From contig NZ_WJBG01000167.1 of the NCBI RefSeq assembly GCF_009709555.1, positions 62,001-126,000 of the forward strand: 64,000 bases of DNA, written 5' to 3'. Below, one piece after another: positions 50,096 to 58,480 of this stretch. The stretch is from Streptomyces blattellae (GTDB lineage Bacteria > Actinomycetota > Actinomycetes > Streptomycetales > Streptomycetaceae). The notes beneath the pieces are model-generated. The model had not been told where the DNA came from. It ran no database searches and worked only from the letters and a program-made list of their open reading frames with translations. The translations under genes and the position numbers were made by a program. Position 1 is the stretch's first letter, and every line of letters begins with the position of its first letter.

Positions 50096-51673
50096 ATGCC
50101 CCCGACGCTTGCCTCGCTCGTCCACCACTCCGCGCTCAAGCTCACCGTGCGCGCGGGCGAGGACCGGCTGGACGTGCCCGTTCGCTGGGCGCACGTCAGT
50201 GAGCTGGCCGATCCCGTGCCGTACATGGAGGGCGGGGAGCTGCTGCTGATCACCGCGCTGAAACTGGACGCGGAGGACCCGGAGGCGATGCGGCGTTATG
50301 TGAAGCGGCTGGTGGGGGCGGGCGTCGTCGGGCTCGGCTTCGCCGTCGGGGTCAGCTACGAGGAGACCCCCGAGGCTCTCGTCGACGCGGCGGCGGAAGA
50401 AGGTCTGCCGCTGCTGGAGGTGCCGCGCCGTACGCCGTTTCTCGCCATCAGCAAGGCCGTCTCGGCGGCGATCGCGGCCGACCAGTACCGGGCGGTGACG
50501 GCAGGGTTCGCGGCGCAACGCGAACTCACCAGGCAGGCCCTGACGGACGGGCCCGAGGGGCTGCTTGGCGCGCTCGCCTCGCAGGTCGACGGATGGGCGG
50601 CGCTCTACGACGCCTCGGGCGCCGTCGTCGCCACCGCGCCGGAGTGGGCGGGACGGCGGGCCGCGCGGCTGACGGCGGACGTGGAACGGCTGCGGGAGCG
50701 GCCCGCGCCGGCCTCCGCGGTCGTGGGCGGGCCGGAGCACGAGGACCGGGTCGAACTGCACTCCCTGGGCACCGGCCGGCGGCCACGGGCGGCGCTCGCG
50801 GTGGGGACGGCGGCGGCGCTGGGGACGGCCGAACGCTACGCCGTCCATGCGGCCATCGCGTTGCTGACATTGACGACGGAGCGGTCCCGTGCCCTGCACG
50901 CCGCCGAGCAGCGGCTCGGGGCGGCGGTGCTGCGGATGCTGCTCGCGGGGGAGCCCGACCATGCCCGCGCGGTGGCCGGGGACCTGTACGACGGTCTCCT
51001 CGACGCGCCCTTCCGCGTGATCGTCGCCGAGCCGGCCGCCGCGCACGGGGAGGCGCTGGCCGGGCTCGCCGAGGTCATGGAGTCGGCGGGCGCGCGGGCG
51101 GGTGAGGCCGTACTGGTGGTGCCGGAGGGGGAGCGGCTGGTGGCGCTGGCCGCGGACGGCGGGGCCGCGGTGGCCGCGTGCGGGGAGTTCGCGGCGGCCT
51201 TGGAGGCGGCGCGGGCCGCGGGGGCGGAGCAGCCGCTGCCCGACGAGGACGAACTGGTCGTGGGCCTGTCGGCGCCCGTCGGGCCGATCGCCGCCGCGGT
51301 CGCCTACAAGCAGGCCGGGCAGGCGCTGTCCGTGGCGCGGCGGCGGGGGCGGGTGGCCGTCGAGCACGAGCAGCTGGCGGCGGGGTCCGTGGTGCCGTTG
51401 CTCGCGGACGATGCGGTGAAGGCGTTTGCGGACGGGTTGCTGCGGCCGCTGTACGCGCATGACGCGACCGGGCGGGGGGATCTGGTCGCCTCGCTCCGGG
51501 CCTGGCTGTCCCGGCACGGCCAGTGGGACGCCGCGGCGGCCGACCTGGGGGTTCATCGGCATACCCTGCGGTATCGCATGCGGCGGGTGGAGGAGATCAT
51601 CGAGCGGTCGCTGGATGACCCGGATGCGCGGATGGAACTGTGGCTGGCGCTCAAGGCGACGTCGGCGGAGTAG
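50096..51673 (+). CDS. PucR family transcriptional regulator
   Basis: A 525-aa regulator of the PucR/CdaR type. The N-terminal purine-catabolism-type domain occupies residues 1-130 (VRWAHVSELADPVPYMEGGELLLITALKL). A GGDEF-like middle domain follows. The C-terminal helix-turn-helix is clear (LRAWLSRHGQWDAAAADLGVHRHTLRYRMRRVEEIIERSLDDPDARMELWLALK). PucR-type proteins often activate amino-acid, purine or GABA catabolism. Its place between gabT and an aldehyde dehydrogenase suggests GABA or polyamine-derived inducers. ATG 50096 is used. Confidence 0.9.
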   Translation: MPPTLASLVHHSALKLTVRAGEDRLDVPVRWAHVSELADPVPYMEGGELLLITALKLDAEDPEAMRRYVKRLVGAGVVGLGFAVGVSYEETPEALVDAAAEEGLPLLEVPRRTPFLAISKAVSAAIAADQYRAVTAGFAAQRELTRQALTDGPEGLLGALASQVDGWAALYDASGAVVATAPEWAGRRAARLTADVERLRERPAPASAVVGGPEHEDRVELHSLGTGRRPRAALAVGTAAALGTAERYAVHAAIALLTLTTERSRALHAAEQRLGAAVLRMLLAGEPDHARAVAGDLYDGLLDAPFRVIVAEPAAAHGEALAGLAEVMESAGARAGEAVLVVPEGERLVALAADGGAAVAACGEFAAALEAARAAGAEQPLPDEDELVVGLSAPVGPIAAAVAYKQAGQALSVARRRGRVAVEHEQLAAGSVVPLLADDAVKAFADGLLRPLYAHDATGRGDLVASLRAWLSRHGQWDAAAADLGVHRHTLRYRMRRVEEIIERSLDDPDARMELWLALKATSAE

Positions 51674-52013
51674 GTGCGGCGGGGCTGGTGCGGTTGCCGT
51701 GCGTCGGGGCTGGGCGGGGGTGGGTCGCGCGGCCCGGCGCGGTGGCTGGGCGGAGGGCGTCGCGCGGCCCGGCGCTTGCGGGGCGCCGCCTGCGCCCGCC
51801 CTCCCCCACTCTCGGCTTCGCTCGACCGGGGGGACCCCCATCGCCCCAGGCGGCACGCATGCCCGCAGCTGGGGGCAAGGCGGCTCTGCCGATCCGGTGT
51901 GCCGCACCCCCTGACCACTACGCACTGGACAAACGACTCCGCCCCTTTCCGCCCCTACCGTGGAGGCCGAGCACCAAGAACCATCTCCCTACGTGGAAGG
52001 GCCGGGACTTCAC
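51674..52013. other. Intergenic region with composite repeat and leader of the next aldehyde dehydrogenase
   Basis: It contains several near-repeats of GGCGCGGCCCGGCGC (51730-51775) and a composite palindromic repeat (51778-51870). The segment from 51871 to 52013 is the leader and contains GGAAGG about 13 bp before ATG 52014. No gene is supported. Confidence 0.5.
51778..51870. repeat. Dispersed palindromic repeat, copy C, with a second repeat nested inside
   Basis: The outer part (GCGGGGCGCCGCCTGCGCCC and GGCGGCACGCATGCCCGCAG) matches copies A and B. Its middle is replaced by the repeat found in thiB; 51800-51825 is its exact reverse complement over 26 nt. Confidence 0.75.
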
Positions 52014-53459
52014 ATGACTTCCAGCCGTGCCTTCTGGCTCGCCGGTCGCCAGGCTGCCGGTGAGGCTACGTTCGACGTCACCTCGCCGTGGGACGGGCGC
52101 CTGGTCGGCAAGGTGGCTGTGCCGACGGATGCGCAGGTCGAGGAAGCTGTGGCGGCTGCGTATGCCGTGCGGGACGAGTTCGCGGCGACGCCCGCGCATG
52201 TACGCGCCGCCGCGCTGGACCACGTCAGCCGGCGTCTCGTGGAGCGCACGGAGGACATCGCGCAGCTGATCTCCGCGGAGAACGGCAAACCGGTCAAGTG
52301 GGCCCGGGGCGAGGTGGGCCGGGCGGTGTCCGTGTTCCGGTTCGCCGCTGAGGAGGCCCGGCGTTTCAACGGCGGTGAGGCGCAGCGCCTCGACACCGAC
52401 CTCGGCGGTCAGGGCCGGCTCGCCCTCACACGCCGCTTCCCGAAGGGCGTCGTACTCGGTATCGCGCCGTTCAACTTCCCGCTGAACCTCTGCGCCCACA
52501 AGATCGCCCCGGCGATCGCGGCGGGCACGCCGATCATCCTGAAGCCGGCTCCGGCGACCCCGCTCTCCGGCCTGGTCATCGGCGACCTGCTCGCCGAGAC
52601 GGAGCTGCCCGCCGGTTCCTGGTCGATCCTCCCGGTTTCCAACGACCGTATGCCCGCCCTCGTCCAGGACGAGCGGCTGCCGGTGATCTCCTTCACCGGT
52701 TCCGAGAAGGTCGGCTACGCGATCATGGACTCGGTGCCGCGCAAGCACTGCACGCTGGAACTGGGCGGCAACGGCGCGGCCGTGGTGCTCGGTGACTACG
52801 CCTCCGACGCAGACCTCGACTGGGCGGCCACCCGCATCGCCACCTTCTCGAACTACCAGGGCGGCCAGTCCTGCATCTCCGTGCAGCGGGTCATCGCCGA
52901 CGCCTCCGTCTACGACCGCCTGCTCCCGCGCATCGTCGCCGCCGTCGAGGCCCAGGTCACCGGCGACCCCGGCGACGACACGACCGACGTCGGCCCGCTG
53001 GTCAGCGAGGACGCCGCGAAGCGCGTGGAGGCCTGGGTCCAGGAGGCCGTCGACGCCGGGGCAACGCTCCGCACCGGTGGCAAGCGCGACGGCGCCTCGT
53101 ACGCGCCGACGGTCCTCACCGACGTACCGGCCGGCACGACGATCTCCTGCGAGGAGGTCTTCGGACCCGTCCTGACCGTGCAGCGGGTGGACGGCGAGGC
53201 GGCTGCCTTCGCCGCCGCCAACGACTCCAAGTACGGACTCCAGGCGGGCGTCTTCACCCATGACCTCCAGGTCGCCTTCCGGGCTCACCGCGCCCTTGAG
53301 GTCGGCGGTGTCGTCATCGGCGACGTGCCGTCCTACCGCGCCGACCAGATGCCGTACGGCGGCGCCAAGCAGTCCGGTGTGGGCCGTGAGGGCGTGAGGT
53401 TCGCGATGGACGACTACACCTACGAGCGGGTGCTGGTCCTCACGGGCCTCACTCTCTGA
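52014..53459 (+). CDS. Aldehyde dehydrogenase family protein (succinate-semialdehyde dehydrogenase candidate)
   Basis: A 481-aa NAD(P)-dependent aldehyde dehydrogenase. The catalytic Cys is in YQGGQSCISVQRV, the Glu in TLELGGNGAAVV, and the Asn contact in GIAPFNFPLNL. The NFPLNL and GQSCISVQR patterns belong to the branch containing lactaldehyde, glyceraldehyde-3-phosphate (NADP) and succinate-semialdehyde dehydrogenases. Next to gabT and pucR, succinate semialdehyde is the most economical substrate, but this is inferred. I prefer ATG 52014 (MTSSRAFWL) over ATG 51960, whose codons look like leader. Confidence 0.85.
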   Translation: MTSSRAFWLAGRQAAGEATFDVTSPWDGRLVGKVAVPTDAQVEEAVAAAYAVRDEFAATPAHVRAAALDHVSRRLVERTEDIAQLISAENGKPVKWARGEVGRAVSVFRFAAEEARRFNGGEAQRLDTDLGGQGRLALTRRFPKGVVLGIAPFNFPLNLCAHKIAPAIAAGTPIILKPAPATPLSGLVIGDLLAETELPAGSWSILPVSNDRMPALVQDERLPVISFTGSEKVGYAIMDSVPRKHCTLELGGNGAAVVLGDYASDADLDWAATRIATFSNYQGGQSCISVQRVIADASVYDRLLPRIVAAVEAQVTGDPGDDTTDVGPLVSEDAAKRVEAWVQEAVDAGATLRTGGKRDGASYAPTVLTDVPAGTTISCEEVFGPVLTVQRVDGEAAAFAAANDSKYGLQAGVFTHDLQVAFRAHRALEVGGVVIGDVPSYRADQMPYGGAKQSGVGREGVRFAMDDYTYERVLVLTGLTL

Positions 53460-53533
53460 CTCATGGCCCTCTGGCCCTCTCTGGCTCACGACCCTCTAGC
53501 TTATGGGAACCATTTTCATATAGAGTTCCGAAA

Positions 53534-53567
53534 GGGTCCGGCACCGATGCCTTCCGGTGCCGGACCC
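53534..53567. terminator. Bidirectional terminator between convergent genes
   Basis: A perfect 13-bp stem, GGGTCCGGCACCG (53534-53546) and CGGTGCCGGACCC (53555-53567), with an eight-base loop. A-rich sequence lies on its left and CCTTCTCC on its right. Confidence 0.85.
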
Positions 53568-53595
53568 CTTCTCCGTGCCGGCCTGCCCCGGACCC

Positions 53596-56415
53596 TCAAC
53601 CGGAGAAGCCGACGTGCGCGAGCCGCAGTGGGCCGCGCAGTCTGAGGTGCACGTCGCGCACGCCCGCGGTGACCAGACCCGCGCCGAGGGTGGTGTAGTC
53701 GTACGGGCCCGCCCCCGCGTCCGCCTCCAGCACGGCCAGTGCGGGGCCGCCGTCCAGCGACACCTCCACCACACCCCGGCCCGCCACCGTCGCACTCACC
53801 TGGGTGACACCGGGCCCGAAGTCGCAGGCACGGTAGACGAGTTCGGCCACCCGGTCGCCCGCCGGTGTCACCGCGTCGCCCGCCGCCTTCGTACGGTCCA
53901 CGATGACCGACCCGCTCTGCTCGTCGAAGTCGGCGGCGTCCAGGCCGCGTCGGGCGACCGGGCGGGGCGCGGCGGGCTCGCCGTCGAGGACGAGGGTCGT
54001 CCGCAGGCGGATGTCCTCGCTGGACGCGCCGGCGAATACGTCGTACGCGCCCGGCTCCAGCCGCCACCGGCCGTGCGCGACATCCCAGAACGCGAAGGCG
54101 GACAGCGGGACTTCGAAGGTCAGCCGCTCGCTCGACCCCGGGGTGAGCGTGATCCGGCGGTGGGCCACCAGTTCGCGGCGCGGGCGCGGGACCGAGGGGT
54201 CCACGGCGCGGGTGTAGAGCTGGGCGACCTCGTCGGCGGTCACATCACCGGTGTGGGTGACGCTGAAGGAGACGTGCACCGTCTCGCCCTCGACGCGGGC
54301 CGACAGGTCGGTGTACGAGAACGACGCGTACGACAGGCCGTGGCCGAAGGGGAACAGGGGCGTGCCCTCGAAGTAGAGGTAGGTCTGACGGGCGCCGATC
54401 ACGTCGTAGTCGAGCAGGCCGGGGAGGTCGGTGTCGTCGGCGTACCAGGTCTGCGGGAGGCGGCCGGCGGGGGAGACGTCACCGGCGAGCACCCGGGCCA
54501 GGGCGGTGCCGGCCGCCTGGCCGCCGTGCGCGGTCCACAGCAGGGCGGGCAGGGCGGCCGTCTCGACCGTGTACGGGTAGGCGGAGACCAGCGTCAGCAC
54601 CGTGGCCGGGTTCGCGGCACGGGCCGCGCGCAGCAGGCGCTCCTGGTAGTCGGGCAGGCGCAGCGTCGTACGGTCCTCGGTCTCGCGGCCGTTGATGTGC
54701 GGGTCGTTGCCCGCGACGACCAGGACCACGTCCGCCTGGGCGGCGATCCGCGCCACCGCGTCCTCGCCGCGCTCCACGATCTCCACCCGGAAGACCTCCA
54801 GGTCCTCCTCGGCAACCTTCACCCCGTCGGCGGCGACTGAGACGTGGCGGCCCGTACCGACGTGCCTGAGGAGGTGTCCGTTCTCGTGCGGTTCCAGGCG
54901 GAACGTCTCCTGGACGACCCAGCCTCCGGGCTGCTCGGCGGAGGCCCGCACGCGACCGTCGCCGGCGACCGAGAGGTAGCGGCCGTCGGGGGCCCGCAGG
55001 GTCAGGACGCCCTCGCCCCAGTCGACGAGCGCGAGTTCGGTGCCGGTGGGGTCGGTGGTGAGCGGCGGGAGGTCCGTACGGCCCGCGAGGAGCGCGGGGT
55101 CCAGCGCGCCCTCGGCGCCGCGCGCTTCGTCGGCGCCGTCCGCGGGCGGCACGTACAGGCAGGAACCGTCCGACGTCCGCAGCCGTACGCGGTCCACGCC
55201 CTCCGCGAACTCCACGCGCTCGGCGCCGAACCGCTCGTACAGGCCCTCCAGTGGTGTCGAGCGGTGCAGGAGCGTGCCGCTGTACCAGTCGAGCTTGCAC
55301 TCGTCGGCGAGCAGGCCGACGACGGCGAGGCGGGTGTCGTGGGCGAGGGGCAGGATGCCGTCGTTCTTCAGCAGGACGATCGCCTGCTCGGCCGCCTCCT
55401 GGGCGAGCGCGCGGTGCTCCGGAGTGTCGAAGGCGCCGGTTTCGTCGTACGAGTCGAACTCGCCGAGCCGGAAGCGGACCGAGAGCTGGCGGCGGACCGC
55501 CGCGTCCAGGTCGGCCTCCGTCAACCGGCCCTGGTCCAGGGCGCCTTGGATCCGCGCGACGATCTGCGAACTGTCCGTGCCGTGGTCGGTGAAGCTGTCG
55601 ACGCCGGCCAGCAGCGCCGCCGCGGTCGCCTCCTCGTGGGTGTCGAAGTAGTGCTCGCAGTCGACCAGGTTGGAGGGCGCCCCCGCGTCCGAGCAGACCA
55701 GGAGGTCGTCGTCGGTCCAGGCGCGCAGCTGCTCGCGCAGATACGGCGAGACGTGGTTCGGGCGGCCGTTGACCAGGTTGTACGCCGGCATGACCCCGGC
55801 GACCGCGCCCGCCTGAACCGTCTCGCGGAAGGCGCGCAGGTCGTACTCGTGCAGTACGCGCGGGCGGACGGAGGACGAGGTGACGGCGCGGTCCGTCTCG
55901 TTGTTGTGGGCGAGCCAGTGCTTGAGGACGGGGGCGGTGCGCCAGTACGCCGGGTGGTCGCCGCGCAGTCCGTGCGTGTACGCGGTGGCGATCGCCGAGG
56001 TGAGCTTCGGGTCCTCCGAGTAGCCCTCCTCGTTGCGGCCCCACAGGGGGTGCCTCAGGAGATTGACGGTCGGGGACCAGACGTTGAGGCCGACGCGGTC
56101 GTCATGGGCGCGCATCGCGCGGACCTCCTTCGACACCGCGTCGCCGATCCGCCGTACGAGATCCGGGTTCCAGGTCGCGCCCAGGCCGACCGCCTGCGGG
56201 AACACCGTCGCCGGTCCCATCCACGCCACGCCGTGCAGCGCCTCCTGGCCGGTGCGGAAGGCCGCGACGCCGAGACGCTCGACGGCCGGGGCGAACTGGT
56301 GCAGGAGTCCGGTCTTCTCGTCCAGGGTCAGGCGCGACAGCAGATCGTCGATGCGCTTCGCGAACGGCAGGTGTGGATCGCGAAAAGGCGGTGTGTAGGC
56401 CGTGTGTGCGGTCAC
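53596..56415 (-). CDS. Glycoside hydrolase family 3 enzyme (beta-glucosidase/xylosidase) with a beta-trefoil-like insert
   Basis: A 939-aa GH3 enzyme with no signal peptide, so intracellular. The N-terminal TIM barrel holds KHWLAHNNETDR and the nucleophile loop LLVCSDAGAPSNL. The alpha/beta second domain has AVVLLKNDGILPL-like sequence and VVAGNDPHINGRETEDRT. Between them, at about residues 430-580, is an insert with beta-trefoil/fascin-like repeats (LRAPDGRYLSVAGDGRV, LLRHVGTGRHVSVAADG). A fibronectin-III-like domain and a C-terminal carbohydrate-binding-like module follow (VEVSLDGGPALAVL). GTG 56415 is chosen because AAGGGGAT precedes it and because the longer start at 56472 would place the operator inside the gene. 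Confidence 0.88.
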   Translation of the reverse strand: MTAHTAYTPPFRDPHLPFAKRIDDLLSRLTLDEKTGLLHQFAPAVERLGVAAFRTGQEALHGVAWMGPATVFPQAVGLGATWNPDLVRRIGDAVSKEVRAMRAHDDRVGLNVWSPTVNLLRHPLWGRNEEGYSEDPKLTSAIATAYTHGLRGDHPAYWRTAPVLKHWLAHNNETDRAVTSSSVRPRVLHEYDLRAFRETVQAGAVAGVMPAYNLVNGRPNHVSPYLREQLRAWTDDDLLVCSDAGAPSNLVDCEHYFDTHEEATAAALLAGVDSFTDHGTDSSQIVARIQGALDQGRLTEADLDAAVRRQLSVRFRLGEFDSYDETGAFDTPEHRALAQEAAEQAIVLLKNDGILPLAHDTRLAVVGLLADECKLDWYSGTLLHRSTPLEGLYERFGAERVEFAEGVDRVRLRTSDGSCLYVPPADGADEARGAEGALDPALLAGRTDLPPLTTDPTGTELALVDWGEGVLTLRAPDGRYLSVAGDGRVRASAEQPGGWVVQETFRLEPHENGHLLRHVGTGRHVSVAADGVKVAEEDLEVFRVEIVERGEDAVARIAAQADVVLVVAGNDPHINGRETEDRTTLRLPDYQERLLRAARAANPATVLTLVSAYPYTVETAALPALLWTAHGGQAAGTALARVLAGDVSPAGRLPQTWYADDTDLPGLLDYDVIGARQTYLYFEGTPLFPFGHGLSYASFSYTDLSARVEGETVHVSFSVTHTGDVTADEVAQLYTRAVDPSVPRPRRELVAHRRITLTPGSSERLTFEVPLSAFAFWDVAHGRWRLEPGAYDVFAGASSEDIRLRTTLVLDGEPAAPRPVARRGLDAADFDEQSGSVIVDRTKAAGDAVTPAGDRVAELVYRACDFGPGVTQVSATVAGRGVVEVSLDGGPALAVLEADAGAGPYDYTTLGAGLVTAGVRDVHLRLRGPLRLAHVGFSG

Positions 56416-56770
56416 GGTGGGATCCCCTTGCGATGGATCGGTGCGATGCTTTCGAAGCGCTTCGATGCTCATTCGACTTCAGGGTGGGTGTCAAGAGATC
56501 AACACCTCCACTTCAAGCAGTGCATAAGAAAAGGTCACCTCCCATACCTGGGAGGAATCTTGGATGCGGCCCTTGTGCACCCCCGAGTGTTCACTTAATC
56601 TCACAGCACATCGAAGCGCTTCGACTACTGGTCCGCACCGGCTTGGTCCCACCGGCTTGGTCGCACCGGTAGTGGCCGAAGGATCGCTTCAGCTCAGCCA
56701 GTTCCACTCAAGACACCGCAGCCGACGGCCCCCGCCGGGTGTCCTTGGTGCGCCACGAAGGGTTGACGCA
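56416..56770. promoter_or_regulatory. Divergent regulatory region of the glycan-utilisation locus
   Basis: Two identical 14-bp palindromes, TCGAAGCGCTTCGA, lie at 56452-56465 (by the GH3 start) and 56611-56624 (160 bp before the binding-protein start). Such GAAGCGCTTC sites are typical of LacI-family repressors of sugar genes. GAAGG at 56757-56761 serves ATG 56771. The centre is AT-richer than the surroundings. No regulator gene is in view. Confidence 0.8.
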
Positions 56771-58453
56771 ATGACGCCGAACGCCGCTTCCGCCTCCGCC
56801 GCTCCCAGCCGGAGAAGCTTCCTCGCCTCGACGGCGGTCGCCGCCGTCGCGGTGGGCGGGGGGATGCCGCTGCTTGCCGCCTGCGGGGGTTCCCAGGAGG
56901 AGAACAGGGACGGGACCACGTCCGGCAGGGAAGCGCAGAAGATCCTTCCGACGTTCGTGGCGTCGGGTGTCGTGACACCGGACATCGCGTCCAAGAACGG
57001 CTCCGCGGCCGGTTTCACCAAGCCGATCGACCTGAACTCCCTGAAGACCTCGGTACCCAAGAAGCTCGGCACCGGCAGCTCGCTCAAGATCATGGCGCCG
57101 ATGTGGGGCAGCCCGCCGTCCGGCGACAACCCGTACTACACGGCCATGAACGACGCCATCGGAGTCAAGGTCAGCTGGCAGAACCAGGACGGCAACACCT
57201 ACGACCAGAAACTGGGCGCCGTCCTCGCCTCCAGCGACGTCCCCGACGTGGTGGTCGTCCCGGGCTGGAACCTGGTCGGCCGGATACCCAGCGCCGTGAA
57301 CGCCAAGTTCGCCGACCTCGGCCCCTACCTCTCCGGCGACAAGGTCAAGGACTACCCCAACCTCGCGGCCGTCCCGACGGACGCCTGGCAGCGCTCCATC
57401 TTCGGCGGCAAGCTCCGCGCGATCCCCATGCCGGCCTCGTACGTCACCAACATCGTGCCCTACTACCGCAAGGACCTCTTCGCGCAGGAGGGCTACGAAC
57501 TGCCCGCCAGCCCTGACGAGTTCCTGTCCTGGGCCAAGGAGGCCACCAACGCCAGGGCGAAGGTGTGGGCCTGCGACGACATGAAGTGGACCGCCCTGAA
57601 CATCTACGGCGTCCTCAACGGCAGTGACAAGGCGCTGTGGTGGGACCTCAGGGACGGCAAGCTCGTCAACCGGATCGAGACCGACGAGTACCTCGAAGCG
57701 CTGGAGTGGACGCGCAAGCTGTACGAGGCCGACGTGGTCCACCCGGACGCCAGGGCCGTCAACGGCGACTCGTCCAACCGCTTCACCTCGGGCCAGGTCC
57801 TCGTCTTCAACGGCGACATCAACTACTGGCACTCCTCGACGGCCGAACAGCGCACCCAGAATGCCGACTTCGAGATGGGCGCCTTCGACATCTTCGGCCC
57901 CGACGGCGGCGACCCCACCCTGTGGGCGACGCAGCCGGCGGGCATCTTCACCTTCGTCAGCGAGAAAGCGTCCGAGCAGCAGATCAAGGACTTCCTGGCG
58001 ATCGCCAACTTCTGCGCGGCGCCGTACGGCACCAAGGAGTACATGCTCACCGTCTACGGCGTGGAGGGCACCGACTACACGGTGCAGGACGGCATGCCCA
58101 GCAAGACCACCGAGGGCAACGACGAGGTCTTCGGCGCCTTCGACTACACCGGCGACCCGGCCGCCTACCTGGCCCACCCCGACCTGCCGGACATCGCCAG
58201 GCTCCAGGTCGAGTGGCAGCAGCGGATGGGCGCCTTCACGAAGAAGTCGTCCTTCTACGGTCTGACCGTGACCGAGCCCAACCGCTACACCAACCTCGCC
58301 AACGACTTCGAGCAGCTGGAGGACGACGTGGTCCGCGGCCGCAAGAAGATCAGCGACGTCCAGCAGGCCGTGGCCGACTGGAAGTCCCAGGGAGGCGACG
58401 GGCTGCGCGACTGGTACCGGAAGCTGCTGGACGAGAACGGCTCGGCGAACTGA
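56771..58453 (+). CDS. ABC transporter substrate-binding lipoprotein (oligosaccharide type)
   Basis: A 560-aa family 1 solute-binding protein. The N-terminus has a twin-arginine motif (SRRSFLASTAVAAVAVGG) and lipobox LAAC. The body resembles LplA-type binding proteins that partner LplB and YtcP permeases (DVPDVVVVPGWNLVGRIPSAVNAKFADLGPYL, MPASYVTNIVPYYRKDLF). Its length suits oligosaccharide cargo. With GH74, GH42 and GH3 enzymes around, xyloglucan oligosaccharides are the best guess. ATG 56771 gives the signal; the longer frame upstream runs through the operator. Permease genes follow. Confidence 0.9.
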   Translation: MTPNAASASAAPSRRSFLASTAVAAVAVGGGMPLLAACGGSQEENRDGTTSGREAQKILPTFVASGVVTPDIASKNGSAAGFTKPIDLNSLKTSVPKKLGTGSSLKIMAPMWGSPPSGDNPYYTAMNDAIGVKVSWQNQDGNTYDQKLGAVLASSDVPDVVVVPGWNLVGRIPSAVNAKFADLGPYLSGDKVKDYPNLAAVPTDAWQRSIFGGKLRAIPMPASYVTNIVPYYRKDLFAQEGYELPASPDEFLSWAKEATNARAKVWACDDMKWTALNIYGVLNGSDKALWWDLRDGKLVNRIETDEYLEALEWTRKLYEADVVHPDARAVNGDSSNRFTSGQVLVFNGDINYWHSSTAEQRTQNADFEMGAFDIFGPDGGDPTLWATQPAGIFTFVSEKASEQQIKDFLAIANFCAAPYGTKEYMLTVYGVEGTDYTVQDGMPSKTTEGNDEVFGAFDYTGDPAAYLAHPDLPDIARLQVEWQQRMGAFTKKSSFYGLTVTEPNRYTNLANDFEQLEDDVVRGRKKISDVQQAVADWKSQGGDGLRDWYRKLLDENGSAN

Positions 58454-58480
58454 CGCGAGGCTGAGGCAAGGAGAACGGCC

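Noticed and set aside
56416..56472. An ATG 57 bases upstream of the chosen GH3 start.
   Set aside because: These codons contain the TCGAAGCGCTTCGA operator and no ribosome site precedes the ATG, while GTG 56415 has AAGGGGAT upstream.
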